In this document: piece by piece, positions 47,088 through 54,639 of the stretch | Layout of the letters: each line of letters begins with the position of its first letter | Numbering within the stretch: the stretch's first letter is position 1 | DNA from: an uncultured Dorea sp. | GTDB lineage: Bacteria > Bacillota > Clostridia > Lachnospirales > Lachnospiraceae | Direction of reading: 5' to 3' | Assembly (NCBI GenBank): GCA_910586965.1 | Contig: CAJUMF010000020.1 | Location: 1-62,491 of the forward strand | Length of the DNA stretch: 62,491 bases | Translations under genes and position numbers: made by a program | The notes under the pieces: model-generated | The model's input: the letters and a program-made list of their open reading frames with translations, nothing else | Database searches by the model: none | Told to the model about the DNA's origin: nothing

Positions 47088-47594
47088 TTAACTCTCTCTT
47101 TCGCTCCACGAAAGACGGTGAAGACTCCCTTCCCGCTCCATGCCTGCAAATCCATTCTGTCTAAGCGCCTCATACAGGACGATTGCCGCCGAGTTCCCTA
47201 AGTTCAGTGAACGGATCTGTCCCGCCATAGGAATACGTATACACTCTTCCTTATGATTGACCAGTATCTCCTCCGGTATTCCTGCACTTTCCTTCCCAAA
47301 CATAATATAACAGTCCGGCTCATAGAACACCTCAGTATAGACCTGCTTAGCCTTCGTCGTTGCCATATAGATCTTTGCCCCGGGATTCTTCTCGAGGAAA
47401 TCCTTGTAATCAATGTATGTCGTAACGTCAAGCTGGTGCCAGTAATCCATCCCGGCGCGCTTTAAGCTTTTCTCATCCAGCCGGAACCCAAGAGGCTCAA
47501 TAAGATGCAGCCTTGCGCCCGCCGCCGCACAGGTACGCCCGATATTTCCCGTGTTCGCCGGTATCTCCGGCTCTAAAAGAACAATATTTATCAT
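47088..47594 (-). CDS. trmL: tRNA (cytidine(34)-2'-O)-methyltransferase
   Basis: 168 residues, SPOUT knot. NIVLLEPEIPANTGNIGRTCAA start, IMFGKESAGIPEEIL and IPMAGQIRSLNLGNSAAIVLYEALR bind SAM. Modifies the wobble base of tRNA-Leu. Starts three bases after the stop of the gene upstream. Confidence 0.95.
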   Translation of the reverse strand: MINIVLLEPEIPANTGNIGRTCAAAGARLHLIEPLGFRLDEKSLKRAGMDYWHQLDVTTYIDYKDFLEKNPGAKIYMATTKAKQVYTEVFYEPDCYIMFGKESAGIPEEILVNHKEECIRIPMAGQIRSLNLGNSAAIVLYEALRQNGFAGMEREGSLHRLSWSERES

Positions 47595-47597
47595 ATC

Positions 47598-48515
47598 CTA
47601 TCCCTCCAAAAGATGTATCTTCCATATCTCATCCGGAGACGGACGGTCAATACAGCGCACATCCTCCCCATTTTTTATTGTCTTTCCCTTTCCCTCCGAT
47701 GTCTTCCCGATCACCGACGCCATAATGCCTTCTCCAAGAAGTGCTTCTCTTAGCTTTTCCCCTTCTTTTGTCACAAATAAAAAACTGCCTGCCGAAGTAA
47801 GCTGATAGGGATTCAGACGGAAATATTCACATACCTCTACCGTCTCCTGCAAGATAGAGAACTGCTTCATATCAGCCTCTATACCTGTATTTAATTCCTG
47901 AGATATCCCCCACAGAGCCGCAAAAAGACCGCCCTGTGTAATCTGACACAAAGAAGCCGCACCGATGTCCTTTGCAATACTTATCTCCCTGTCGGCATAT
48001 AAATCCTTCTCATATGAAAGGATCTGCCTGATAAATGCGGGTGTAAACCTCTCTGTCAGCGTATCCATCTTCTCTCGGACAACTTGAAGCATTCCATCCA
48101 TGCCTATCCATTTGCTCAAGACAATATCTGCCCCCGCATAGCTTTCCTGCTCAGACATTCTCCAAACTCCGCCCTCACTGCCCGCATATCCCCTGATGTT
48201 TTCGGATACCCCGGCAATACCGTTCACTGTGACCGAAGGTACTGCGATCAGCGGATTTTCAAAAATCCGGGTTTCCAGAACGCGGATACCTCTTCTTAAA
48301 CATTCTTTTCTAATTACCTTTTCCATCTTATAAATGCGGGATTTATCCGAATGGGGCGGGTAAGTAATATCTATCCCCGCCCCGGCATTAAGAACACCTG
48401 ATACCGTCAAAGAATTGACGACTGATACAAGTGCATGGATACCTATATTTTCCGACCATCCATACACGGTCGCTGTCTCACTGATAACCTGCCCACTGTC
48501 TGACATTAATCTCAT
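47598..48515 (-). CDS. AIR-synthase/HypE-like protein
   Basis: 305 residues. The C-terminal half (about 130-300) follows the AIRS_C fold of PurM/HypE/SelD proteins: ITQGGLFAALWGISQELNTGIEAD and LTSAGSFLFVTKEGEKLREAL. The N-terminal half keeps a beta-alpha pattern but lacks the GDDAA-type metal/ATP motif, so ATP chemistry is doubtful. No hydrogenase genes are near. Function unknown. Confidence 0.7.
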   Translation of the reverse strand: MRLMSDSGQVISETATVYGWSENIGIHALVSVVNSLTVSGVLNAGAGIDITYPPHSDKSRIYKMEKVIRKECLRRGIRVLETRIFENPLIAVPSVTVNGIAGVSENIRGYAGSEGGVWRMSEQESYAGADIVLSKWIGMDGMLQVVREKMDTLTERFTPAFIRQILSYEKDLYADREISIAKDIGAASLCQITQGGLFAALWGISQELNTGIEADMKQFSILQETVEVCEYFRLNPYQLTSAGSFLFVTKEGEKLREALLGEGIMASVIGKTSEGKGKTIKNGEDVRCIDRPSPDEIWKIHLLEG

Positions 48516-48524
48516 AACTTCCTT

Positions 48525-50045
48525 TTACTCCATCGCTCTCGCTTTACTGATCGCCTCATTGATCTTAGTGCCGTCCTGGGTGGCAATCGCACCGCTCACA
48601 ACACCGGATGCCCTTCCATTGTCCGATGCTGTCCCAACCATAATAATCTCATCAGACTTCTGGTACGTACTGTTGTTGATCACGTCACGGCTGACTTCTT
48701 TTCCGTCTTGTTTGACGACCTTCCACAATCTGGCCGTTTTGCCTGTATGCGGACTGCCCTCATATTTCATAGAGCCTAATGACGCTTCCGAATCTTCCTT
48801 ATATGTCCTCCCATATTCTTCCGTATCCGTCACTTCACTTTCATACTCTACAGTTCTTCCTTTTTTACGCGTATCTTTTCCATAGATTGTAAATTTGAGC
48901 TGTCCGTCATCATCAATTCCGCCTTCTATGTAGACCGGTGTGTCATAACTGTTCTTAAACTTAAAGTCCTTGACATCGCCGGCAATTGCCGCGTCCCTCG
49001 ACGGATCAATGTAGGCCACCAGCATAGAGTGCGGGTATCGCTCAGTAACCTCAAGCTCCGCAAACAGTACCGCATTGTACAATGTGGTAGACACCTGACA
49101 AATCCCTCCGCCGTAAGTCTCTACTACCTGTCCATTCTCATAGGAGCCTGCCGCCACATAGCCGTGCTCTTTATCGTAAGGAGCCGTCGCATCATGTACA
49201 GAGATCTCTTCCCCCGGTGCTAATACCGTGCCGTCAAGCTTCTCCACTCCTGTCTTAAGATTCTGAAGCCTCTCACCGCCCCCGGCATCGGTAGAATAAG
49301 AGCCCAGCTCATCTTTCACCGTCTTAAGGTCACCGGCCTTTACCTTAGGCTTCTCAACTCTCTGTACCATCTTGATCGAAAAATCCTTTCGATCCCATCC
49401 GTTGTTCAAATGGCTTGAGATGGCCGCAGCAGATTTATCTATATCTATCGTTTTTCCCTGCTTTTCTTCAATTATTTTAAATTCTTTTCCATCTCGCTCC
49501 ATTGTAGCATTCTGTGCATGGTCCGTCAGCGGAACAATCCGCTCATCCATAACCTTTTTTACTTGCTTTTTATTGAGAGTATAATTCTCCTTAAAGACCT
49601 TCTTTTCTCCGGAAAGCTTTTTAAGCTGCCAGAACCTCTGCCACAGACTGCCCGCTTTCCCATAATTAAATGCTGTGTTGATCTGTCTCTTCAGATCTTT
49701 GTAATGCAATCCCAGCTCCTCTAATGTGGCAGTTTCCTCTTTCTCTCCCACCTGCATCACTACCGACGCCTGCCTGCCGGAAGCCAGATACTTCTCCATC
49801 GTCTTTTCCGCTTCTTTTTTTGTCATCCCGGACACATCAAATGAACCGATAAAAATATTCTTACAAAACCTATCTGTCGGATACTTCGAAACGAAGCTCT
49901 GAAAAAACATATAGAAAACTGTCAAAACCAAAATAGAGCAAAACAACAAGAGGCCAAAAAGAACTTGCATCCTTCTGCGTCTCTGAACTCTCCTTCTTCT
50001 GCTCCGCCTTTTCCTGGAACTGCTGTTGTGCCGCCTTTGTTCCAT
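48525..50045 (-). CDS. VanW-family cell-surface protein
   Basis: 506 residues. Very basic N-terminus, membrane anchor at about 27-50, two peptidoglycan-binding-like (PG_binding_4/YoaR) regions, then the VanW core with YGGGICQVSTTLYNAVLFAELEVTERYPHSMLVAYID and a beta-rich tail. Extracellular, presumably cell-wall related. VanW itself has no established activity. Confidence 0.87.
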   Translation of the reverse strand: MEQRRHNSSSRKRRSRRRRVQRRRRMQVLFGLLLFCSILVLTVFYMFFQSFVSKYPTDRFCKNIFIGSFDVSGMTKKEAEKTMEKYLASGRQASVVMQVGEKEETATLEELGLHYKDLKRQINTAFNYGKAGSLWQRFWQLKKLSGEKKVFKENYTLNKKQVKKVMDERIVPLTDHAQNATMERDGKEFKIIEEKQGKTIDIDKSAAAISSHLNNGWDRKDFSIKMVQRVEKPKVKAGDLKTVKDELGSYSTDAGGGERLQNLKTGVEKLDGTVLAPGEEISVHDATAPYDKEHGYVAAGSYENGQVVETYGGGICQVSTTLYNAVLFAELEVTERYPHSMLVAYIDPSRDAAIAGDVKDFKFKNSYDTPVYIEGGIDDDGQLKFTIYGKDTRKKGRTVEYESEVTDTEEYGRTYKEDSEASLGSMKYEGSPHTGKTARLWKVVKQDGKEVSRDVINNSTYQKSDEIIMVGTASDNGRASGVVSGAIATQDGTKINEAISKARAME

Positions 50046-50084
50046 ATCCCTTTCTCATTCCTTCTGTCTGTAATTACTCTGTGC

Positions 50085-50186
50085 TTATCCTAAAATCGGC
50101 AGGATAGTTGTCGCAACCATCGCCACTATAACCACCATAACTACAATCGCTATAATCCGTCTTGTCTTTTTGTCATTAAAATTCAT
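50085..50186 (-). CDS. 33-residue single-pass membrane protein
   Basis: ATG at 50186, stop at 50085, with AGGAG and TAAGG upstream. Basic start MNFNDKKTRRI, then one strongly hydrophobic helix (IAIVVMVVIVAMVATTILPI) and end. The size and plan resemble Prli42-like small membrane proteins of Firmicutes, but identity is not shown. Lies alone between the VanW and radical SAM genes. Confidence 0.65.
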   Translation of the reverse strand: MNFNDKKTRRIIAIVVMVVIVAMVATTILPILG

Positions 50187-50293
50187 AGCCTTACCATCTC
50201 CTAAAAATATATTTACCATTTTATACCCTTTAAACGCTTATTACAATGACGCAATTCTTAATAATATTTAAAATATATTACAATATCGTTGCT

Positions 50294-51988
50294 CTAAATG
50301 ATGACCTCGTAAGTGCACGCCTCATAATTTATCGGATTCCGGTGCATATAGTCAAACAGCACCGTTTTTTTAAGTATCGGAAAATATTCTAAATGAGTCA
50401 TCTTGCGCATCTGATTTTTATCATAGTCCGTATATCCTGACAAATATCTGTGTGCTGTCGCTTCTTCTTCATAAAACTGCCGTATTTTTTCTTTCCCAAG
50501 CGCATTTTCTCCTGCAAATGCCGGACGTGTCTTGGCATTCTCTCTCAAGTAATAATCATACACCAAAAGCTCTTTGAAAAGCTCTGTCTGCTCACAATTA
50601 TTTTTTACAAAATCAAGCAGGATCTCATACCGGGCACTTCTTTTATGCTGAATATAACAAAGTCCATTGTCCTTATAATACTTCCACAGATTTTCGAACA
50701 TACAAAACGGAGAGGAAGTCATCTTTTCCAATGCAGCCAATGTGTGCTCAAACTGCCTGCTGTTATAGTAAACCTCCACCATCTCTTCAATGCCCTTAAG
50801 CTTCTGTACCTCTCCGTAAGAGAGCCACTTTGTGTACAGCACTTCATAGGGAGGCTCGCTTTTGCATACCAGGCCATACTCTTCCTTCCTTTTTTCCATG
50901 TAAGATCCCTTTAAAACTTTCAAAAACCCTAGCTGAAGCTGGTGTGGTTTTAAAGCATAGACATCATCAAAGGATTTAGAAAAGCTTTTTATATCTTCAA
51001 AAGGAAGACCCGCAATCAAGTCCAAATGCTGATGGACATTTCCCATATCCTGCAAGATCGCAGTAACCTGTGAAACCTTTTTGAAATCCATGGTCCTCTT
51101 GATTTCCCGTATAGTTTTTTCATTGGTAGACTGCACACCAATCTCCAACTGTATCAGTCCCGGACGCATCGTACTTATCAATGCAAGCTCCTCTTCATTC
51201 AGCAGATCAGCTGCTATCTCAAAATGAAAATTTGTAATTCCATTGTCATGTTCTGCAATAAATTTCCAGATCTCCATAGCATGGCTATGACTGCAGTTAA
51301 AAGTCCGGTCAACAAACTTCACTTGCGGCACTTTTTGCTCTAAAAAAACGCCAAGCTCCTGCTTTACCAGCGAAAGACTTCTGAATCTCAGTCTCTTATC
51401 AATAGATGAAAGGCAATAGCTGCAAGAAAAGGGGCATCCCCTGCTTGTCTCATAATAGATGATCTTATGCTCAAATCCTTTCATATCCTGATAGATAAAC
51501 GGAACCTCATCCAAATCCATCGGCTCTCTCCATGGATTTTCACAGATTGTCCCATCCTCACTCCGGTATGTAATGCCGGCAATGTCTTTAAGCTTCCAGC
51601 CCTCACACAGCTCAGCAAAGGTAAGCTCTCCCTCTCCCCGCATCACACCTTTCACTGCCGGAAGTGTCTCAAGGACATCCTCGGCATCATAAGATACTTC
51701 CGGACCTCCAAGCCAGAACGCCGTGCCCGGGCAGACCTTTCCAAGCTCACGCACAACGGCCCTCACATAGTCAATATTCCAGATATAACAAGAAAAGCAT
51801 ACCATATCCGCTGCTTTTTCGTAGATATCTCTTAAGATATCATCCTTTTGCTGATTGATGGTATATTCTGCAACTTCAATCTCAAGACCCTTTCTGCGCA
51901 CATTTTTCTCAGCATATGCGCGCAGGGTATGTACCGCGAGATTGGAATGTATGTATTTGGCATTGATAGCGGCAAGTAATATCTTCAT
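50294..51988 (-). CDS. B12-binding radical SAM protein (DUF4080 type)
   Basis: 564 residues. N-terminal cobalamin-binding fold (ILLAAINAKYIHSNLAVHTL, FWLGGPEVSYDAEDVL), then a radical SAM barrel with SRGCPFSCSYCLSS (three cluster cysteines, about 190), and a C-terminal DUF4080-like helical part with several Tyr/Cys. Substrate unknown; methylation or another radical reaction is possible. Confidence 0.88.
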   Translation of the reverse strand: MKILLAAINAKYIHSNLAVHTLRAYAEKNVRRKGLEIEVAEYTINQQKDDILRDIYEKAADMVCFSCYIWNIDYVRAVVRELGKVCPGTAFWLGGPEVSYDAEDVLETLPAVKGVMRGEGELTFAELCEGWKLKDIAGITYRSEDGTICENPWREPMDLDEVPFIYQDMKGFEHKIIYYETSRGCPFSCSYCLSSIDKRLRFRSLSLVKQELGVFLEQKVPQVKFVDRTFNCSHSHAMEIWKFIAEHDNGITNFHFEIAADLLNEEELALISTMRPGLIQLEIGVQSTNEKTIREIKRTMDFKKVSQVTAILQDMGNVHQHLDLIAGLPFEDIKSFSKSFDDVYALKPHQLQLGFLKVLKGSYMEKRKEEYGLVCKSEPPYEVLYTKWLSYGEVQKLKGIEEMVEVYYNSRQFEHTLAALEKMTSSPFCMFENLWKYYKDNGLCYIQHKRSARYEILLDFVKNNCEQTELFKELLVYDYYLRENAKTRPAFAGENALGKEKIRQFYEEEATAHRYLSGYTDYDKNQMRKMTHLEYFPILKKTVLFDYMHRNPINYEACTYEVII

Positions 51989-52032
51989 ATACTAAAGCTT
52001 CCTTTCCATTTCTATCCTTTTCTGAAAAATGA

Positions 52033-52050
52033 GGGAGCATTACTGCTCCC
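52033..52050 (-). repeat. Palindrome, GTAGGGA family, copy 1
   Basis: GGGAGCA TTAC TGCTCCC. On the minus strand it is preceded by TCGTA and followed by TCATTTTTC, so it may act as a terminator. Confidence 0.6.
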
Positions 52051-52259
52051 TACGAGTTTAAAATCTTCCCCTATCTGGCAGGAACTCTCATTACTCTTCA
52101 CCACACCTCAGGACATTTGGACTATGACCATGATAATTGCAATTCTCTTTTATTAGTTACACAATCTGTCTGTGGGTTTTCTGTCTCTTTTCTGTTCGTA
52201 AATAACTGCCTATCTCTTGGTGAACTTTAAAGCTTGTTTTCTAGCCATTCCTATACATT

Positions 52260-52283
52260 TTGTCAGTTACTTGTCCGTTACCG
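52260..52283 (-). repeat. 24-bp imperfect direct repeat, copy 1
   Basis: Matches 53420-53443 at 20 of 24 positions in the same orientation. On the minus strand each copy is itself two 11-base units of the form GTAACNNACAA. Confidence 0.7.
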
Positions 52284-52319
52284 AAAATGTTCTCTAACTG
52301 TTCATCCTATTTTATAACA

Positions 52320-52352
52320 AAAAAATCGGGAACGAGTAAATACCCATTCCCT
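52320..52352 (-). terminator. Probable terminator of the abi gene (GTAGGGA palindrome, copy 2)
   Basis: GGGAA/TTCCC stem (52328-52332 with 52347-52351), followed on the minus strand by GATTTTTTT. Confidence 0.65.
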
Positions 52353-52385
52353 ACAAAAATTCAATTTTTTAATCGTGTAATTATT

Positions 52386-53291
52386 CTAGCATGATTCATT
52401 CATATAGTCAATAACTTTTTTCACAAATGTGTAGGCCGTTTTTATACATTCATTTTTTTCAAAATACTCTCTATTTTTTATTACACAGCCATCTATAAAT
52501 TCCTGTATTTGCTTAAATCTTTTCTCTTTTACAATATTTACGTTGATAAATTCATTATAAACATAAAGCAGAGAAATGAAATCACACAAAAATTTGTTAC
52601 TCAATTTACTCGTTCTCATAGATCTGCCTATTCCATCTATACTTGAAACAAATTTAATAATTTTTACAGATGGCTTGTTTGTTCCTTTTTGCAATTTGTT
52701 TATCAAACAATTACTATGAGCAACTGCATTTCTCAAATCTCTAATAGAATACAACAATTCGCTATCCTTCAAACGTCCTGGATATCTCTCGGAATAATAT
52801 TCATATAGTTTTACTATATCACCAAAGGATATTAATTCCACAAACACCCATGCTGGAAAATACGGATAATACTTTTCAATCAATCCTCTGCAATATTCAC
52901 TAGATTTATGTTTCTGTATGTTTTGACAACTTCTCTCATATTTTGTGATAAATCTTCTTATAATATCATAACCATCTTCTTCCGGATTATCCTCTATATC
53001 TTTTAACAATCTGGTTTTTAAAGCATGTTCAACATCAAGGCACATTTGCAATATTAAATACCGTAAATGCATATCAATTGTTGACAATTCCTGCAAGTAA
53101 GCAAAATCAAGATTTATGTACTCACCATTACTTTTGCGTTTGTCATAATTTGCCCTATAGGAAGCCAACTTCATATAGTAATTATTATTTTGGAGAAATA
53201 TTTTTGCATCTTCTTCCTTTACTATATTAAATTTTATTCCTTTTATTTTCATATGTGATATTAATTCATCACTCGTTTTAAGCAATTTCAC
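52386..53291 (-). CDS. Abi_2/AbiF-AbiD family abortive-infection HEPN protein
   Basis: 301 residues starting with GTG at 53291 (GAGGG six bases upstream). LISHMKIKGIKF, FLQNNNYYMKLASYRANY, TIDMHLRYLILQMCLDVEHALKTRLL and FPAWVFVELISFGDIVKLYEYY are the Abi_2 helices. RNAVAHSN supplies the R-x4-H HEPN ribonuclease motif (about residue 190). Such proteins stop phage growth by cutting RNA in infected cells. The gene is clearly richer in A and T than its neighbours and stands alone between two housekeeping operons, which suggests horizontal gain. Confidence 0.85.
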   Translation of the reverse strand: MKLLKTSDELISHMKIKGIKFNIVKEEDAKIFLQNNNYYMKLASYRANYDKRKSNGEYINLDFAYLQELSTIDMHLRYLILQMCLDVEHALKTRLLKDIEDNPEEDGYDIIRRFITKYERSCQNIQKHKSSEYCRGLIEKYYPYFPAWVFVELISFGDIVKLYEYYSERYPGRLKDSELLYSIRDLRNAVAHSNCLINKLQKGTNKPSVKIIKFVSSIDGIGRSMRTSKLSNKFLCDFISLLYVYNEFINVNIVKEKRFKQIQEFIDGCVIKNREYFEKNECIKTAYTFVKKVIDYMNESC

Positions 53292-53490
53292 AAAATACCC
53301 TCTTTACTCCTTTTTTACTATTATACAGCACTAATTATGACAATAAAAGACATTTTTTTCTTTATGTCACACTGGATTTAAATAGTAATCAGAAGATTAT
53401 AGCAAATGTATGAAACAACTTGTAAGTTACGTGTTAGTTACCGATACAATTCCGCAGCAATCAACACGATTCCAACAAGCCCTGTAGTAT
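53292..53490. other. Non-coding region upstream of the abi gene
   Basis: Holds a TATAAT box near 53391 with a possible -35 (TTACAA, 18-base spacer) inside the second 24-bp repeat. A further TATAAT lies near 53320, just before the gene. No frame looks coding. Confidence 0.45.
53420..53443 (-). repeat. 24-bp imperfect direct repeat, copy 2
   Basis: Partner of 52260-52283; four mismatches. The pair brackets the abi gene and its terminator. Confidence 0.7.
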
Positions 53491-53533
53491 AGAAAAACCC
53501 TTGAAAATACTGGACTTTCAAGGGTTTTTCTAA
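53489..53533. terminator. Terminator of the rplM-rpsI operon
   Basis: 16-bp perfect stem AGAAAAACCCTTGAAA / TTTCAAGGGTTTTTCT (53491-53506 with 53516-53531), active in either direction. Confidence 0.92.
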
Positions 53534-53553
53534 TTTCTTCAATTTGATTTTTA

Positions 53554-53946
53554 TTATCTCTTAGAGAACTGCGGTGCTCTACGAGCTGCTTTGAGACCGT
53601 ATTTCTTACGTTCTTTCATACGCGGGTCACGTGTCAGATAGCCGGCTTTCTTAAGGACCGGTCTGTAATCTGCGTCCGCCTCAAGAAGGGCTCTGGAAAT
53701 ACCATGACGGATTGCTCCCGCCTGTCCTGTATATCCGCCGCCTTTTACGTTAACCATCACGTCAAACTTACCTTCTGTCTCTGTCAGAGCTAACGGCTGA
53801 CGAACGATAACCTTCAACGTCTCAAGTCCGAGATACTCATCAATATCTCTTCCATTTATCGTAATGTTGCCTGTACCTGCTGTCAAATATACTCTTGCAA
53901 CTGATTTTTTTCTTCTTCCTGTTCCATAGAATTTTGCTTTAGCCAC
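53554..53946 (-). CDS. rpsI: 30S ribosomal protein uS9
   Basis: 130 residues: FYGTGRRKKSVARVYL start, GGGYTGQAGAIRHGISRALL middle, DPRMKERKKYGLKAARRAPQFSKR tail that reaches the P site. Complete; 26 bases after rplM. Confidence 0.98.
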   Translation of the reverse strand: MAKAKFYGTGRRKKSVARVYLTAGTGNITINGRDIDEYLGLETLKVIVRQPLALTETEGKFDVMVNVKGGGYTGQAGAIRHGISRALLEADADYRPVLKKAGYLTRDPRMKERKKYGLKAARRAPQFSKR

Positions 53947-53972
53947 TGTAATATCCTCCTTTCAACCTTTCC

Positions 53973-54401
53973 TTAAAACTTAAGCTCTACCGGCTTCTGA
54001 GCCTGCTGCTCATGATCCGGTCCGGCATATACATGAAGCTTCTTGATCATAGCTCTTCCCAAAGGTCCTTTCGGAAGCATACCCTTAACGGCAAGCTCAA
54101 CTACCTTCTCCGGCTTCTTAGCCATCATCTCTGCAAGCGTAGTCTCTTTCATCCCTCCTACATAATCAGAGTGATTGTAATAAATCTTCTGGCTCATCTT
54201 CTTGCCTGTCACTTTTACTTTCTCGGCATTTACTACGATCACATAATCACCCGTATCAACATGCGGTGTAAATTCCGGCTTATTCTTACCTCTCAAAACT
54301 TTAGCTACTTCAGATGACAAACGTCCTAATGTGCATCCGGCAGCGTCAACTACATACCATTTCTTCTCAACCTTATCTGGATTTGCCATATAAGTTTTCA
54401 T
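53973..54401 (-). CDS. rplM: 50S ribosomal protein uL13
   Basis: 142 residues: WYVVDAAGCTLGRLSSEVAKVLRGKNK, GDYVIVVNAEKVKVTGKK and KGMLPKGPLGRAMIKKLHVY are family hallmarks. Strong AGGAGG site. Preceded by a structured leader and a consensus promoter. Confidence 0.98.
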   Translation of the reverse strand: MKTYMANPDKVEKKWYVVDAAGCTLGRLSSEVAKVLRGKNKPEFTPHVDTGDYVIVVNAEKVKVTGKKMSQKIYYNHSDYVGGMKETTLAEMMAKKPEKVVELAVKGMLPKGPLGRAMIKKLHVYAGPDHEQQAQKPVELKF

Positions 54402-54505
54402 TGGTTTACCTCCTGTGAATCATTCATAGATCTTTAATCAACTATATTCAGAATCAGTAAATCTCCGGGGCTATGGCGGTTTACTGTTTCTCCTTTTGTC
54501 ATACT
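54402..54505 (-). promoter_or_regulatory. Candidate uL13 leader RNA
   Basis: About 100 bases of 5' leader between promoter and rplM. It contains a CAGTAAA/TTTACTG helix (54455-54461 with 54480-54486) with a GC-rich loop. Rfam describes an L13 leader in Firmicutes that binds the protein for autoregulation; match to that model is inferred. Confidence 0.5.
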
Positions 54506-54510
54506 GACTT

Positions 54511-54539
54511 ATTATATTATACGGGTCCTGGTGTGTCAA
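54511..54539 (-). promoter_or_regulatory. Promoter of rplM-rpsI
   Basis: TTGACA (54534-54539), 17-base spacer, TATAAT (54511-54516), perfect consensus. Confidence 0.85.
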
Positions 54540-54639
54540 CCGTTTTTCGGCAATTTTTTGTGCTGATTTCCTGCATTTTTTGTCAGTCTGTGTTATAATA
54601 TTGGCGTTTTAACTTATGAGTATATGAGGAGGATGTGCT

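Larger units (their letters stand above)
51989..52385. other. 397-bp AT-rich non-coding region downstream of the abi gene
   Basis: No credible gene. It contains two palindromes whose minus-strand copies both begin GTAGGGA (52033-52055 and 52328-52356), one copy of a 24-bp repeat (52260-52283), and GTTAC repeats. The stretch between the palindromes could be transcribed from a weak CTGACA/TAGAAA promoter overlapping the repeat, towards the 52033 hairpin. A candidate place for a small RNA. Confidence 0.5.
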
